A DNA stretch of 64,000 bases from Bacteroidota bacterium (GTDB taxonomy: Bacteria; Bacteroidota; Bacteroidia; Chitinophagales; Chitinophagaceae). Position 1 is the stretch's first letter; each line of letters starts with the position of its first letter. The stretch is taken from NCBI GenBank assembly GCA_023437225.1, contig JAEZGS010000006.1, positions 61,895-125,894 of the forward strand, written 5' to 3'. The position numbers and the translations under genes were made by a program. Below the pieces are notes generated by a model, which did not search any database, had not been told where the DNA came from, and was given only the letters and a program-made list of their open reading frames with translations. Positions 43,761 to 52,531 of the stretch are shown here, piece after piece.

Positions 43761-45140
43761 ATGAATGCAATTCTGATTTCTGCCGTTTGGGGTGTGGTAA
43801 TGATGTTCACCGGTGCGTTCAACAAGCGACCTTCCGTTGCTCTTGGACTGGGCATCACTGGAATGATAGTGCTTTTTGTCAGCAACCTGCTTGAAATGCA
43901 GGGAGTACGTTTTATTGACATTGACACCAGGGGAATGCTCTCGTTCGATCTCTTTGGTTTGTTGTTTAATGCGATTGCAATATTTAGTACGCTGGTGTAT
44001 TTTATATTATCAGCCCGTGATATGCGAAAAGTAGGCAATCACTTTGCCGATTACATGGCATTGATATTCTTCGTGCTTTGTGGAGTGGCTGTAGCCTCCA
44101 GCTTTAGTAGCCTGTTGATGTTGTTTTTAGGCATTGAGATCATTTCAATACCACTATACATTCTTACAGGAGCTGACAAACGAAACCTGAAGAGCAATGA
44201 AGCGTCGCTGAAATATTTCCTTATGGGTTCGTTCTCCACGGGTGTAATGCTGATGGGAATCGCGCTGATCTATGGAGCTAAAGGAACATTCGATATATCA
44301 GCCATTGCAATGGGAACAGGGCAATTGACTGCTTTAATTGCATCAGGACTTCTGCTTCTTTTATTCTCACTGGCTTTCAAAGTTTCAGCGGCACCATTTC
44401 ATTTCTGGACTCCCGATGTTTATGATGGAGCACCAACCGTGTTTACTTCTTTCATGGCAACAGTTGTGAAAGCTGCAAGTTTTATTGCCTTCATACGCCT
44501 GTTCCGTTTCGGTTTTGGAGAGGCTCAAGCTCAATGGCAACTGATAGTTGCGGTGATTACCGTGGCCACGTTATTCGTGGGAAATATTACTGCCGTATTC
44601 CAGCAAAGTGTAAAACGCATGCTTGCATATTCAAGCATTGCACAGGCAGGATTCATGATGTTTGCTATTGTTGCATTGAACAACAAAGCCTGGGAAGGCA
44701 TACTATATTATTCTGCAGCGTACTGTCTTGCAACGATTGGAATCTTTGCTGTTTTAGTAAGGATGAAAGATTATACATATGAAGGGTTTAATGGATTGGC
44801 GAAACATCAACCCGTACTGGCAGCAACTGCAACAATTTTCCTTTTGTCATTGGCCGGCATACCTGCGACCGCTGGTTTTATGGCCAAATTCTATATGCTG
44901 TCATCAGTGGTCTCCGCGGGAAACATGTTGTGGCTTGTGGTTGTGGGGGTGATCTTTGCGGCAGTCAGCGCTTATTATTATTTCAGGGTGATCCAGGCCA
45001 TGTATTTCAAGGACGGAGAAGCCCAGGAAGTAGAAACCGGCAATGGTTTCAAAGCTACTCTTGTAGCACTGGCCGCAATCATTGTATTGCTGGGTATCTT
45101 CCCCGAATGGCTTACCAGTTTCCTGTATTATTTCGCTTGA
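43761..45140 (+). CDS. nuoN: NADH-quinone oxidoreductase subunit N
   Basis: The 459-residue antiporter-like subunit has about 14 membrane helices, with LFLGIEIISIPLYILTGADKRNLKSNEASLKYFLMGSFSTGVML, then SAAPFHFWTPDVYDGAPTVFTSFMATVVKAASF and AYSSIAQAGFMMFAIVALN. It completes the 14 nuo genes in the order A-N. No terminator is evident before the next gene 72 bp downstream. Confidence 0.95.
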   Translation: MNAILISAVWGVVMMFTGAFNKRPSVALGLGITGMIVLFVSNLLEMQGVRFIDIDTRGMLSFDLFGLLFNAIAIFSTLVYFILSARDMRKVGNHFADYMALIFFVLCGVAVASSFSSLLMLFLGIEIISIPLYILTGADKRNLKSNEASLKYFLMGSFSTGVMLMGIALIYGAKGTFDISAIAMGTGQLTALIASGLLLLLFSLAFKVSAAPFHFWTPDVYDGAPTVFTSFMATVVKAASFIAFIRLFRFGFGEAQAQWQLIVAVITVATLFVGNITAVFQQSVKRMLAYSSIAQAGFMMFAIVALNNKAWEGILYYSAAYCLATIGIFAVLVRMKDYTYEGFNGLAKHQPVLAATATIFLLSLAGIPATAGFMAKFYMLSSVVSAGNMLWLVVVGVIFAAVSAYYYFRVIQAMYFKDGEAQEVETGNGFKATLVALAAIIVLLGIFPEWLTSFLYYFA

Positions 45141-45212
45141 TGAGATTGCTTCCGCTGTTTCCGCTCATAAATTTTCATGTTATTACCGCGGTAGTTTTCA
45201 TAATTTTCGGTT

Positions 45213-46487
45213 ATGAAATTCCTCGACACCCTTCGGCTTGCTTACAATACGGTTCGAAGTAACAAGCTGCGGACCGGCATTACCGTTGCGATCATTGCAT
45301 TTGGTATCATGGCTCTCGTGGGTATTCGAACGGCGATCGAAGCAATGGAACAAAAGTTTACCGAAAGCTTTTCATCCATGGGTGCCTATGGTTTTTCCAT
45401 CCGATACCTGGAACGTCGATTCAATTTCGGAAACCCGGAAGTGAAGAAAGAAAAAAAGAGTACACGCAAAGAAAAGAAATCCAATTACGGAAAGGTTATA
45501 ACGAAGTACCAGGCTGAAACCTTCAAGAATACTTTTAATTTTCCCGCACAGGTGAGTTTGAACCTGTTTGGAACACAAAATGCCGTTGTATCAGCAGGCA
45601 GCAGGAAGACAAATCCCAATGTAAGAGTGAATGGTGGTGACGAAAATTTCATCGATCAAAATGGCTTTAGTATTACACACGGTCGCAACTTCAATCATCT
45701 CGATATTCAAAGCGCCCGCAATGTTTGCATTATCGGTTCTGACATCGCTACAAAATTCTTTGGATCCAATCATGAAAGGGCAATTGATAAGATCGTAAAG
45801 GTGAACAGTATTCCTTATCGCGTTATTGGCACTTTGGGAGAGAAGGGATCAACGATGGGAATGAACCGCGATAACGTTGTATTGATGAGCTATTCGAATG
45901 TTCGAAGGTTTATCAATAATGATCCGAATAATTCTTTCAATATACAGGTAAAGGTTTTTGATATTAAGAACCTCGAAGGGGCGATAGGCGAGGCAACCGG
46001 TCATTTCAGAACCATTCGCCACCTGGGAATCACAGACGAAGACAACTTTGTAGTTGATAAAAGCGATCGATTTGTGGAGATGTTGCTAAGCCAGTTAAGT
46101 ATGCTCACAGGTGCCGCGCTGGTAATCGGATTCATTACGCTGATCGGAGCTGCAATTGGATTGATGAACATTATGCTTGTTGCCGTTACAGAGCGTACAA
46201 AAGAAATTGGTCTTGTAAAGGCTATTGGCGGGCGACAAAACAATGTAAGAAAGCAGTTCCTGTTAGAAGCGATCATCATCAGTTTGCTTGGGGCGATCTT
46301 TGGTGTGATACTTGGCGTGGTGGTAGGCAACAGCTTTTCACTGGTGCTCAGCACCGGGTTTGTTGTTCCCTGGAACTGGATGTTATTAGGCATCATCATC
46401 TGCTCGATAGTAGGATTGCTCGCAGGCCTTTATCCCGCGTTCAAAGCTTCGAAACTCAATCCCATTGAGGCGCTGAGATATGAATAA
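45213..46487 (+). CDS. ABC transporter permease, FtsX/MacB type
   Basis: The 424-residue protein has an N-terminal helix (AYNTVRSNKLRTGITVAIIAFGIMALVGI), a periplasmic MacB-like domain (about residues 50-280), and three C-terminal helices with the family motif MLVAVTERTKEIGLVKAIGGRQNNVRKQFLLEA and LYPAFKASKLNPIEALRYE. Such permeases work with a MacB/LolD-type ATPase in lipoprotein release, efflux or signalling; no ATPase gene is adjacent. It follows nuoN by 72 bp, where a 10-bp palindrome TACCGCGGTA lies at 45184-45193. Confidence 0.88.
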   Translation: MKFLDTLRLAYNTVRSNKLRTGITVAIIAFGIMALVGIRTAIEAMEQKFTESFSSMGAYGFSIRYLERRFNFGNPEVKKEKKSTRKEKKSNYGKVITKYQAETFKNTFNFPAQVSLNLFGTQNAVVSAGSRKTNPNVRVNGGDENFIDQNGFSITHGRNFNHLDIQSARNVCIIGSDIATKFFGSNHERAIDKIVKVNSIPYRVIGTLGEKGSTMGMNRDNVVLMSYSNVRRFINNDPNNSFNIQVKVFDIKNLEGAIGEATGHFRTIRHLGITDEDNFVVDKSDRFVEMLLSQLSMLTGAALVIGFITLIGAAIGLMNIMLVAVTERTKEIGLVKAIGGRQNNVRKQFLLEAIIISLLGAIFGVILGVVVGNSFSLVLSTGFVVPWNWMLLGIIICSIVGLLAGLYPAFKASKLNPIEALRYE

Positions 46488-46578
46488 GTCGGAAAGCGGA
46501 AAGCGGGAAGCGGAAAGCGGAAGCGGGAAGCGGCTTTATAATTTCCATTTTCCATTTCCCATTTCCCATTTCCCATTT
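46488..46578. repeat. Heptamer repeats between convergent genes (GGAAAGC and CATTTCC)
   Basis: Right after the permease stop come tandem GGAAAGC/GGGAAGC units (46491-46533), then after a short link an AT-rich block of CATTTTC/CATTTCC units with a 7-bp period (46544-46578), reaching the stop of the metalloprotease gene. The first block begins with the same GTCGGAAAGCGGAAAGCGG as at 14895. Confidence 0.85.
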
Positions 46579-49116
46579 TCACTTGAAAACCCTCTCTATC
46601 CTCTCCACAAGGTCCTGCAAATGATAGCGGCTCATTCGATCCTGATAAGAAGGTAATGCAGACTGGATCTCGGTTCGAAGTGTTCTTAATGTCCCTTTCG
46701 CAATTGAAGTGATATCTGTTTTCTTTGGATCGAAAGGTGGCCCAAAGCTGATGATGATTGCGCCGGCAGGTGCCGCTGATGTTGTACCTGTGGAAGTTCC
46801 CGTGAGACTGACCAGGCGGTCAACAAGCGACTTTTGCAAATTCCTTTTATAAAGATCGATGGGTCGGTGTGTGTTTAGTTCACTGAATAGCATCTTCTTT
46901 ATGTCGTCAACGTATTCATCTACACGATATGCATCTGTATCGGTTGACGATGCCATCAACAATCTTTGCAGTTTAGAACTGTTCATCAGGTTCGCGAGTG
47001 TCTGTTCCTGTATCGAAACAACAGGATTTTCGGTGGGCGAAGAGATCAGCTGCAATACTTTCTTATCCAGTAACCACAATGGTGCATCAAACACATGCTT
47101 TTGTAAAAATATAAGGGCTTCTTTTTGTTGTTGCTTCGGAACTACTGAATAGACAATGCCTTCCTGCTCCATATTTTTTTGATCCTTCCGAACCCCGCCC
47201 ACTTGTGCAAGTACATGTCGCACGTAATTCTTGAATTGGTCCGTAAGCTGACTGTAAGCAGATTGAAGGTTCGTGAATTCTTTACCTTCTTCTTTCATCC
47301 ACACCGGCAGGTTAGGCAAAATACGTTTAAGATTTCGAATGCCGTACTCAGATGCCTTCATGGCATTGTCGCCAAGATCTTCAGTTTGTGCCCGGGGATC
47401 GGAGCCATCTGAATGGATATATCGTAATCGGGGATTCTGGTATGCCTTCAGCACCATGTCATTTAAATGAGACATCTCCTGTTGCTCAGTCATACCGGGC
47501 ATTGGACGATAGCCCCACTCAATGGACCAGAGATCATAGTCGTTAATTCTGGGGTATATGCCGTTGAGACCAACGTTATCTTCGGGTTGTGCCACATAAT
47601 TAAACCGGGCATAATCCATAATGGAAGCAGTGTGTCCATACTCTTCCAGCCATTTTTTATCGCGAAGCTTTTCTACCGGCGTTGCAAATGATGCACCCAT
47701 ATTGTGGGGCAGCCCAAGTGTATGGCCGACTTCATGGGACGATACAAATCGTATTAATTGTCCCATCAAACTATCCTCAATCATGGGTTTCCTTGCCCTC
47801 GGGTCTACAGCACCCGCCTGCACCAGGTACCAGTTTCGAAGGAGTCGCATTACGTTATGATACCAATTGATATGCGATTCCAGTATCTCTCCACTTCTTG
47901 GATCATGAATGTGCGGACCCTGTGCGTTTTCAACGTCAGATGGTTTGTAAACGATGGCCGAATAGCGGGCATCGTTCAGGCTCCATGTGGAATCCTCTTC
48001 AAAAGAAGGAGGCAATTTGGCCATGATGGCATTTTTAAACCCGGCTTTTTCAAAAGCTTTCTGCCAGTCATTTACTCCCTGTATCAGATATGGAATCCAT
48101 TTTTTAGGCGTCGTGGGATCGATATAATATATGATTGGCTTTACAGGCTCAACGAGCTTACCCTTCCTGAAATCATCAAGGTCTGATGGTTTCACTTCCA
48201 AACGCCACCTGGTAATCATGCTTACGTCTTTCACTCCCTGCGGATCGGCGTCGAAGTCGGTAAATGACGTGGTCAAATATGCAACCCTGTCGTCATAATA
48301 TCTGGGACGCATAGGTACCTGTGGTAATAACATGATTGAGCTATTCAACTCAAATGTGGCCACGCCGCCCGGTATGCTGTTCAATCCCTGGGGGGAAGCT
48401 GTAACCGAGTTAGACCGGGAGTAGGTTTTTACTGTGCGAATTTCGGTGTTGATGGGATAGGAGCGAATGTCTACCAGGTAGGAACGATCGCTCTGCAGTC
48501 CGCCCAAACGGAGGGCCGACTTTACTCCCGGGGCGAAGAAAAGGATCTCATTGTCATTGTTCAGGAAATCTGTCAGGTCTATTACATATCCGGTACTATC
48601 TTTTGAAAAGGCTTTAATGTCAAAGGCGGCAGCGATTGGTTGGATATTCGAATTCATTACCGATTGGTACATCGGTGCAAGGCTGTCTTTAGCATACACC
48701 GTAAAAGAAATGCTTCTTAAAAATATCTTGTTGTTAGGACCTCTTTCTAGTCGTATGATGTTTTTGTTGATCTCATCTCCTGCGTATCCAAAGAAACCAG
48801 AACGAGTGTTAACCGGTGCCTTTGAAATGCGGTTAACAATCAGTATGTCTTTATAGAACAGTGAGTCTCCCATTTCAAAATACCAACGTTCATCAACCCG
48901 GTGAACATGAAAAAGACCTTTATGGCTGATCGCCTTGTCTGTGATAACATCTTTATACGGACGCGGTCCACGGGCAGGAGCGGCAATCGCAGGCGGGATG
49001 GCAGTTACAGGCGGAGTAACTGTAGGTACACGTTGTGCTAACAACTGTTCACTTATAATCAGATCCAGGCAAAAAAGAAAGAACACTGTCCAAACATACT
49101 TCCGCGTAAGAAACAT
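46579..49116 (-). CDS. Secreted zinc-dependent metalloprotease, metzincin type
   Basis: The 845-residue protein has a signal peptide (MFLTRKYVWTVFFLFCLDLIISEQLLAQ). A long N-terminal region is typical of DUF5117/DUF5118 zinc-dependent metalloproteases. The metzincin site HEVGHTLGLPHN lies near residue 460, with a following Met-turn SIMDYARFNYV. The C-terminal part is helical. It is probably exported to the periplasm or outer surface; no T9SS domain is seen at the C-terminus. The start is set at the ATG at 49116 because the signal peptide begins there; 15 codons upstream are also open. Confidence 0.88.
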   Translation of the reverse strand: MFLTRKYVWTVFFLFCLDLIISEQLLAQRVPTVTPPVTAIPPAIAAPARGPRPYKDVITDKAISHKGLFHVHRVDERWYFEMGDSLFYKDILIVNRISKAPVNTRSGFFGYAGDEINKNIIRLERGPNNKIFLRSISFTVYAKDSLAPMYQSVMNSNIQPIAAAFDIKAFSKDSTGYVIDLTDFLNNDNEILFFAPGVKSALRLGGLQSDRSYLVDIRSYPINTEIRTVKTYSRSNSVTASPQGLNSIPGGVATFELNSSIMLLPQVPMRPRYYDDRVAYLTTSFTDFDADPQGVKDVSMITRWRLEVKPSDLDDFRKGKLVEPVKPIIYYIDPTTPKKWIPYLIQGVNDWQKAFEKAGFKNAIMAKLPPSFEEDSTWSLNDARYSAIVYKPSDVENAQGPHIHDPRSGEILESHINWYHNVMRLLRNWYLVQAGAVDPRARKPMIEDSLMGQLIRFVSSHEVGHTLGLPHNMGASFATPVEKLRDKKWLEEYGHTASIMDYARFNYVAQPEDNVGLNGIYPRINDYDLWSIEWGYRPMPGMTEQQEMSHLNDMVLKAYQNPRLRYIHSDGSDPRAQTEDLGDNAMKASEYGIRNLKRILPNLPVWMKEEGKEFTNLQSAYSQLTDQFKNYVRHVLAQVGGVRKDQKNMEQEGIVYSVVPKQQQKEALIFLQKHVFDAPLWLLDKKVLQLISSPTENPVVSIQEQTLANLMNSSKLQRLLMASSTDTDAYRVDEYVDDIKKMLFSELNTHRPIDLYKRNLQKSLVDRLVSLTGTSTGTTSAAPAGAIIISFGPPFDPKKTDITSIAKGTLRTLRTEIQSALPSYQDRMSRYHLQDLVERIERVFK

Positions 49117-49387
49117 TGTTGATGATTTGAATTGAAGATAATTAATCAACGACCAACCCAAATAAGGGGTATGGTTTTTTTTAAAACCTTATTTCTAACT
49201 AAGGGAATCCATGCGAGTTAAAATAGTGGTAGTCACATTTAATGTTTCGCTTTTAGAATTTGCTTATCTTGGAGGCCTTGCAAAATTTTTCTTATTAAAT
49301 AGTTAAAGGAAAAAAGTTTTTGCTTAGAATTGTACGTCCAATTTTTATCTACTCATAGCTAAATTTTTAAACTAAAAACAAACAATC

Positions 49388-50251
49388 ATGGCTGAAGCAA
49401 AACCGACTGCAACTGCTGTTTCAAAGAGTAGCACTTCTGTTCAACCAAAGAAGAAAGGAAATTCTATTTCTTGGATAGCTCCCGTTGCGTGTATTATTTT
49501 GGGGTTCGTTATCTGGCGTTACATTTTAGGTGATCCGAGCAACTTTACAAATCCGGATCCATCGGGCGGTTTTTGGCCTAAGCATGAGGGACCAAAAGGC
49601 GGATTAGTTAGGATGTATGAAGGTGGTATCGTTGTACCGATATTGATCGCAAACTTTCTGATCGTAGTGGTATTCGCCATTGAGCGTATGCTTACAATCT
49701 CAAAAGCAACTGGAAAAGGAAATATCGCTGAGTTCATTCGTAAAGTGCAATACCATCTTGCAAACAAGAATGTTGATCAGGCAATTTCTGAGTGCGACAG
49801 ACAAAAAGGTAGCGTAGGAAACGTTATGAAAGCTGGTCTTCGCAAATACAAAGAAATGATCACTGACACTGAACTTTCTACTGACCAGAAGGTTTTAAAT
49901 ATTCAGAAAGAAGTGGAAGAAGCAACTGCTCTCGAACTTCCGATGCTGGAAAAGAACCTGGTATTCCTTTCAACGATCGCATCAGTGGCAACGCTTTTGG
50001 GTCTGTTCGGAACGGTATTGGGTATGATCACATCGTTTGCTGCATTGGGTGAAGAAGGTGGTGGTAACGCTGCTGCTGAGCTCTCTCGCGGTATCTCTGA
50101 AGCATTGTATAATACCGCACTTGGTATTGGTACATCTTCAGTTGCGATCATCATGTACAACATCTTTACTACAAGGATCGATGGCATCACTTATGGTATT
50201 GATGAATCAGGTTTTACACTCACTCAGAGTTTTGCTTCATTGTACAAATAA
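49388..50251 (+). CDS. exbB: ExbB/TolQ/MotA family proton channel protein
   Basis: The 287-residue protein has an N-terminal cytoplasmic tail, a first membrane helix (WIAPVACIILGFVIWRYI), then VPILIANFLIVVVFAIERMLTI, a cytoplasmic helical domain, and two C-terminal helices with NLVFLSTIASVATLLGLFGTVLGMITSF. It forms the pentameric channel that uses the proton gradient to energise TonB. The layout with a long N-terminus is typical of Bacteroidota. It is the first gene of exbB-exbD-exbD-tonB. The 271-bp spacer upstream is AT-rich without a recognisable promoter. Confidence 0.92.
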   Translation: MAEAKPTATAVSKSSTSVQPKKKGNSISWIAPVACIILGFVIWRYILGDPSNFTNPDPSGGFWPKHEGPKGGLVRMYEGGIVVPILIANFLIVVVFAIERMLTISKATGKGNIAEFIRKVQYHLANKNVDQAISECDRQKGSVGNVMKAGLRKYKEMITDTELSTDQKVLNIQKEVEEATALELPMLEKNLVFLSTIASVATLLGLFGTVLGMITSFAALGEEGGGNAAAELSRGISEALYNTALGIGTSSVAIIMYNIFTTRIDGITYGIDESGFTLTQSFASLYK

Positions 50252-50318
50252 ATTTCCATTGCCTGTATGGAAAACGGGCAATCAGTGAATCTATTAAGAA
50301 CAGCAATCAAATAACAAC

Positions 50319-50999
50319 ATGCCAAAAGTAAAAGTTCCACGCAAGAGCACGAATATTGACATGACCGCGATGTGTGATGTGGCTTTCCTTTTGTTGTCGT
50401 TCTTTATCCTGACCACCAAGTTCAAGCCTTCTGAGGCTTTGGCAGTTACGACTCCGAAGTCGGTATCGACTGCGCCGGCGGAGCAGAAAGATGTGGTGCT
50501 TATCACTATGGACAAAGATGGGAAAGCTTATTTCTCGATGTCCGATGAGAGTACTGCGGAGAAAGAAGAAGTGATGCGTACGGTAAGCCAGTTGAAGAAT
50601 CTCAACCTGACTGATCAGGAGATCGCATCCTTCAAACGTTCGGCTTCCTTCGTTGGTGTTCCTTTTTCTCAGCTGAAGTCTTACCTCCAGCAGAGCCCGG
50701 AGCAATTGAAACACTTTCAATCGCCGGGAATCCCCACCGATTCAGCGAATAATGAATTGGCGGTATGGATGAGGGCAGTCAATACTGTTTACCAGGGGTC
50801 AAAGATGAACTTGTTGGTAAAGGGTGACAATGATGCGAAATACCCCGCATTCAAGGGGGTAATCGATGCATTCAAAAAGAACGACATCTTAAAATTCCAG
50901 ATGATCACGGACCCTGAGAACGTTCCCTCTGGTACGGATCTTTGGAGAAAGCAGAACACCCGGGGTGGTGCAGCAGCCGCAGAAGCTGGTGCTGAATAA
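50319..50999 (+). CDS. exbD: ExbD/TolR family protein (first copy, long)
   Basis: The 226-residue protein starts MPKVKVPRKSTNIDMTAMCDVAFLLLSFFILTTKF, with the channel aspartate in the helix. A longer periplasmic domain follows than in the second copy, ending in an Ala-rich tail. It is one of two ExbD paralogues here, a common Bacteroidota arrangement. It sits 67 bp after exbB and 25 bp before the second exbD. Confidence 0.9.
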   Translation: MPKVKVPRKSTNIDMTAMCDVAFLLLSFFILTTKFKPSEALAVTTPKSVSTAPAEQKDVVLITMDKDGKAYFSMSDESTAEKEEVMRTVSQLKNLNLTDQEIASFKRSASFVGVPFSQLKSYLQQSPEQLKHFQSPGIPTDSANNELAVWMRAVNTVYQGSKMNLLVKGDNDAKYPAFKGVIDAFKKNDILKFQMITDPENVPSGTDLWRKQNTRGGAAAAEAGAE

Positions 51000-51024
51000 T
51001 TGTTAATCAAAAAATTGTCCTGAT

Positions 51025-51573
51025 ATGGCAGAAATGGATACCTCCGGTGGGGGTGGGAAACATAAAAAAGGGCCTGGGGTCAAGAAATCCAAAAAGTTAT
51101 CAACGCGGGTGGACCTCACCCCGATGGTGGACCTGGGATTTCTGTTGATCACCTTCTTTATCTTCACCACCACCATGAGTCAGCCAACGGCGATGAAGTT
51201 GTTCTTACCCAAGGACACTGAAAAGCCGGAAGAGCAGAATAAGGTGAAGGAGTCAGCGGTATTGACGATCATGCTGGCACGCGGCAACAACGTGTTCTAT
51301 TATGAGGGTCAGCTCGCAGGCGATGGTTCGAATTTTAAGTCGACAAACTTCAAAGAAGTTAGAGACGTAATCATCCAGAAGAAACGAACTACAGATCCCA
51401 AAGATTTTGTAGTGGTTATCAAGCCTGGTCCCGAATCGACGTATAAGAACACAGTTGATATGCTCGATGAAATGACCATCAATGACGTTAAGCGTTATGC
51501 ACTGGTGGACATCAGTCCGGTAGAACTTCAATTTGTGAGGGCTTCGCAAGGCGGCGATGCTCCCCAGCAATAA
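51025..51573 (+). CDS. exbD: ExbD/TolR family protein (second copy)
   Basis: The 182-residue protein has a basic, Gly/Lys-rich cytoplasmic start (about 30 residues), then STRVDLTPMVDLGFLLITFFIF with the conserved channel aspartate, and a periplasmic domain. It lies 18 bp before tonB. With ExbB and TonB it energises outer-membrane TonB-dependent receptors. Confidence 0.92.
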   Translation: MAEMDTSGGGGKHKKGPGVKKSKKLSTRVDLTPMVDLGFLLITFFIFTTTMSQPTAMKLFLPKDTEKPEEQNKVKESAVLTIMLARGNNVFYYEGQLAGDGSNFKSTNFKEVRDVIIQKKRTTDPKDFVVVIKPGPESTYKNTVDMLDEMTINDVKRYALVDISPVELQFVRASQGGDAPQQ

Positions 51574-51591
51574 CATCAAAATCAGTTTAAA

Positions 51592-52425
51592 ATGGAAGCC
51601 AATAAAATCTTAAGCGCTGACATCCTTGACCTTCTCTTCGAAGGTAGAAACAAGGAGTATGGAGCTTACGAACTTCGTAAGACCTATAACAAGCGGTTGA
51701 TTTTTTCGATGATCGCGATGGTTGCCGTTTGTGTCCTGCTTTTCATTGGATACTTTGTGAACAGCGCCATTGAGGCAAATGCACCGAAGAAAGAGATCGT
51801 TGTGCAGGATGTACAGCTTGAGGAAGTGAAGCAGGAAGAAAGAAATGAACCACCTCCTCCTCCGCCTCCTCCAAAACCACCAGATCCACCAAAAGTGGAG
51901 ATGGCAAAATTCACTCCTCCCAAGATTGTAAAGGATGAGGAAGTGAAAGAAGACGAGAAGCCACCAGAAGTGGAAAAGCTCGAGGAAGTAAAAATTGGTA
52001 CAGTTAACCAGGAAGGTGTAAAAGATATCGGTATCGTTGCGCCCCCGGTTGAAGATGCCGGTAAGGGAGTAGTTGAAGCACCCAAAAAAGTGGAAGAAGA
52101 TTGGGACAAAACCTTTACAAAGGTGGAGATCGAATCTGAATATCCTGGTGGTGCGGCAGCATGGACCCGCTACCTTCTTAAGACGCTGAGATATCCTCAG
52201 GAAGCTCAGGATAACGAGATCCAGGGTACTGTAGTGGTTCAGTTTATCGTGGACAAAGCAGGTGCTGTAAGTAATGTGGAAGCGATCAGCGGTCCACAGG
52301 AACTTAGAGACGAAGCAGTTCGCGTTATTAAGAAAAGTGGTCAATGGACTCCGGCCGTTCAGAACGGACGCCAGGTTAAATCTTATAAGAAGCAACCGAT
52401 CGTTTTCCGTTTGGAAATGGAATAA
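51592..52425 (+). CDS. tonB: Energy transducer TonB
   Basis: The 277-residue protein has a cytoplasmic start (ILSADILDLLFEGRNKEYGAYELRKTYN), one membrane helix (about residues 38-56), and a proline-rich spanner including eight consecutive prolines near residue 87. Lys/Glu-rich segments follow, then the C-terminal TonB domain with SEYPGGAAAWTRYLLKTLRYP and QGTVVVQFIVDKAGAVSNVE. It transmits energy from ExbB/ExbD to outer-membrane receptors. It closes the operon, and a strong terminator follows. Confidence 0.94.
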   Translation: MEANKILSADILDLLFEGRNKEYGAYELRKTYNKRLIFSMIAMVAVCVLLFIGYFVNSAIEANAPKKEIVVQDVQLEEVKQEERNEPPPPPPPPKPPDPPKVEMAKFTPPKIVKDEEVKEDEKPPEVEKLEEVKIGTVNQEGVKDIGIVAPPVEDAGKGVVEAPKKVEEDWDKTFTKVEIESEYPGGAAAWTRYLLKTLRYPQEAQDNEIQGTVVVQFIVDKAGAVSNVEAISGPQELRDEAVRVIKKSGQWTPAVQNGRQVKSYKKQPIVFRLEME

Positions 52426-52446
52426 TAAAAAGCATCCTAATAATAA

Positions 52447-52475
52447 AGCCCGCCAGTTTTGGCGGGTTTTTTTTT
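52447..52475 (+). terminator. Intrinsic terminator after tonB
   Basis: AGCCCGCCA, loop gttt, TGGCGGGTT, followed by a run of T. It starts 22 bp after the tonB stop and is the clearest terminator of the window. Confidence 0.93.
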
Positions 52476-52531
52476 GAAACAGGCTTTCTTTGTGTTTCGT
52501 ATTGAGTATATGAATTCAGAATTATCCATCG

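Noticed and set aside
43184..44038. Long open frame (284 codons) on the minus strand opposite nuoM/nuoN
   Set aside because: It lies fully antisense to two strong nuo genes, and its protein is low-complexity and Ile/Thr/Ser-rich without known motifs, as expected for a shadow frame.
51610..52395. 261-codon minus-strand frame opposite tonB
   Set aside because: It mirrors the proline-rich and Lys/Glu-rich TonB coding sequence (long runs of Trp, Phe and Arg) and has no motif; tonB is certain.
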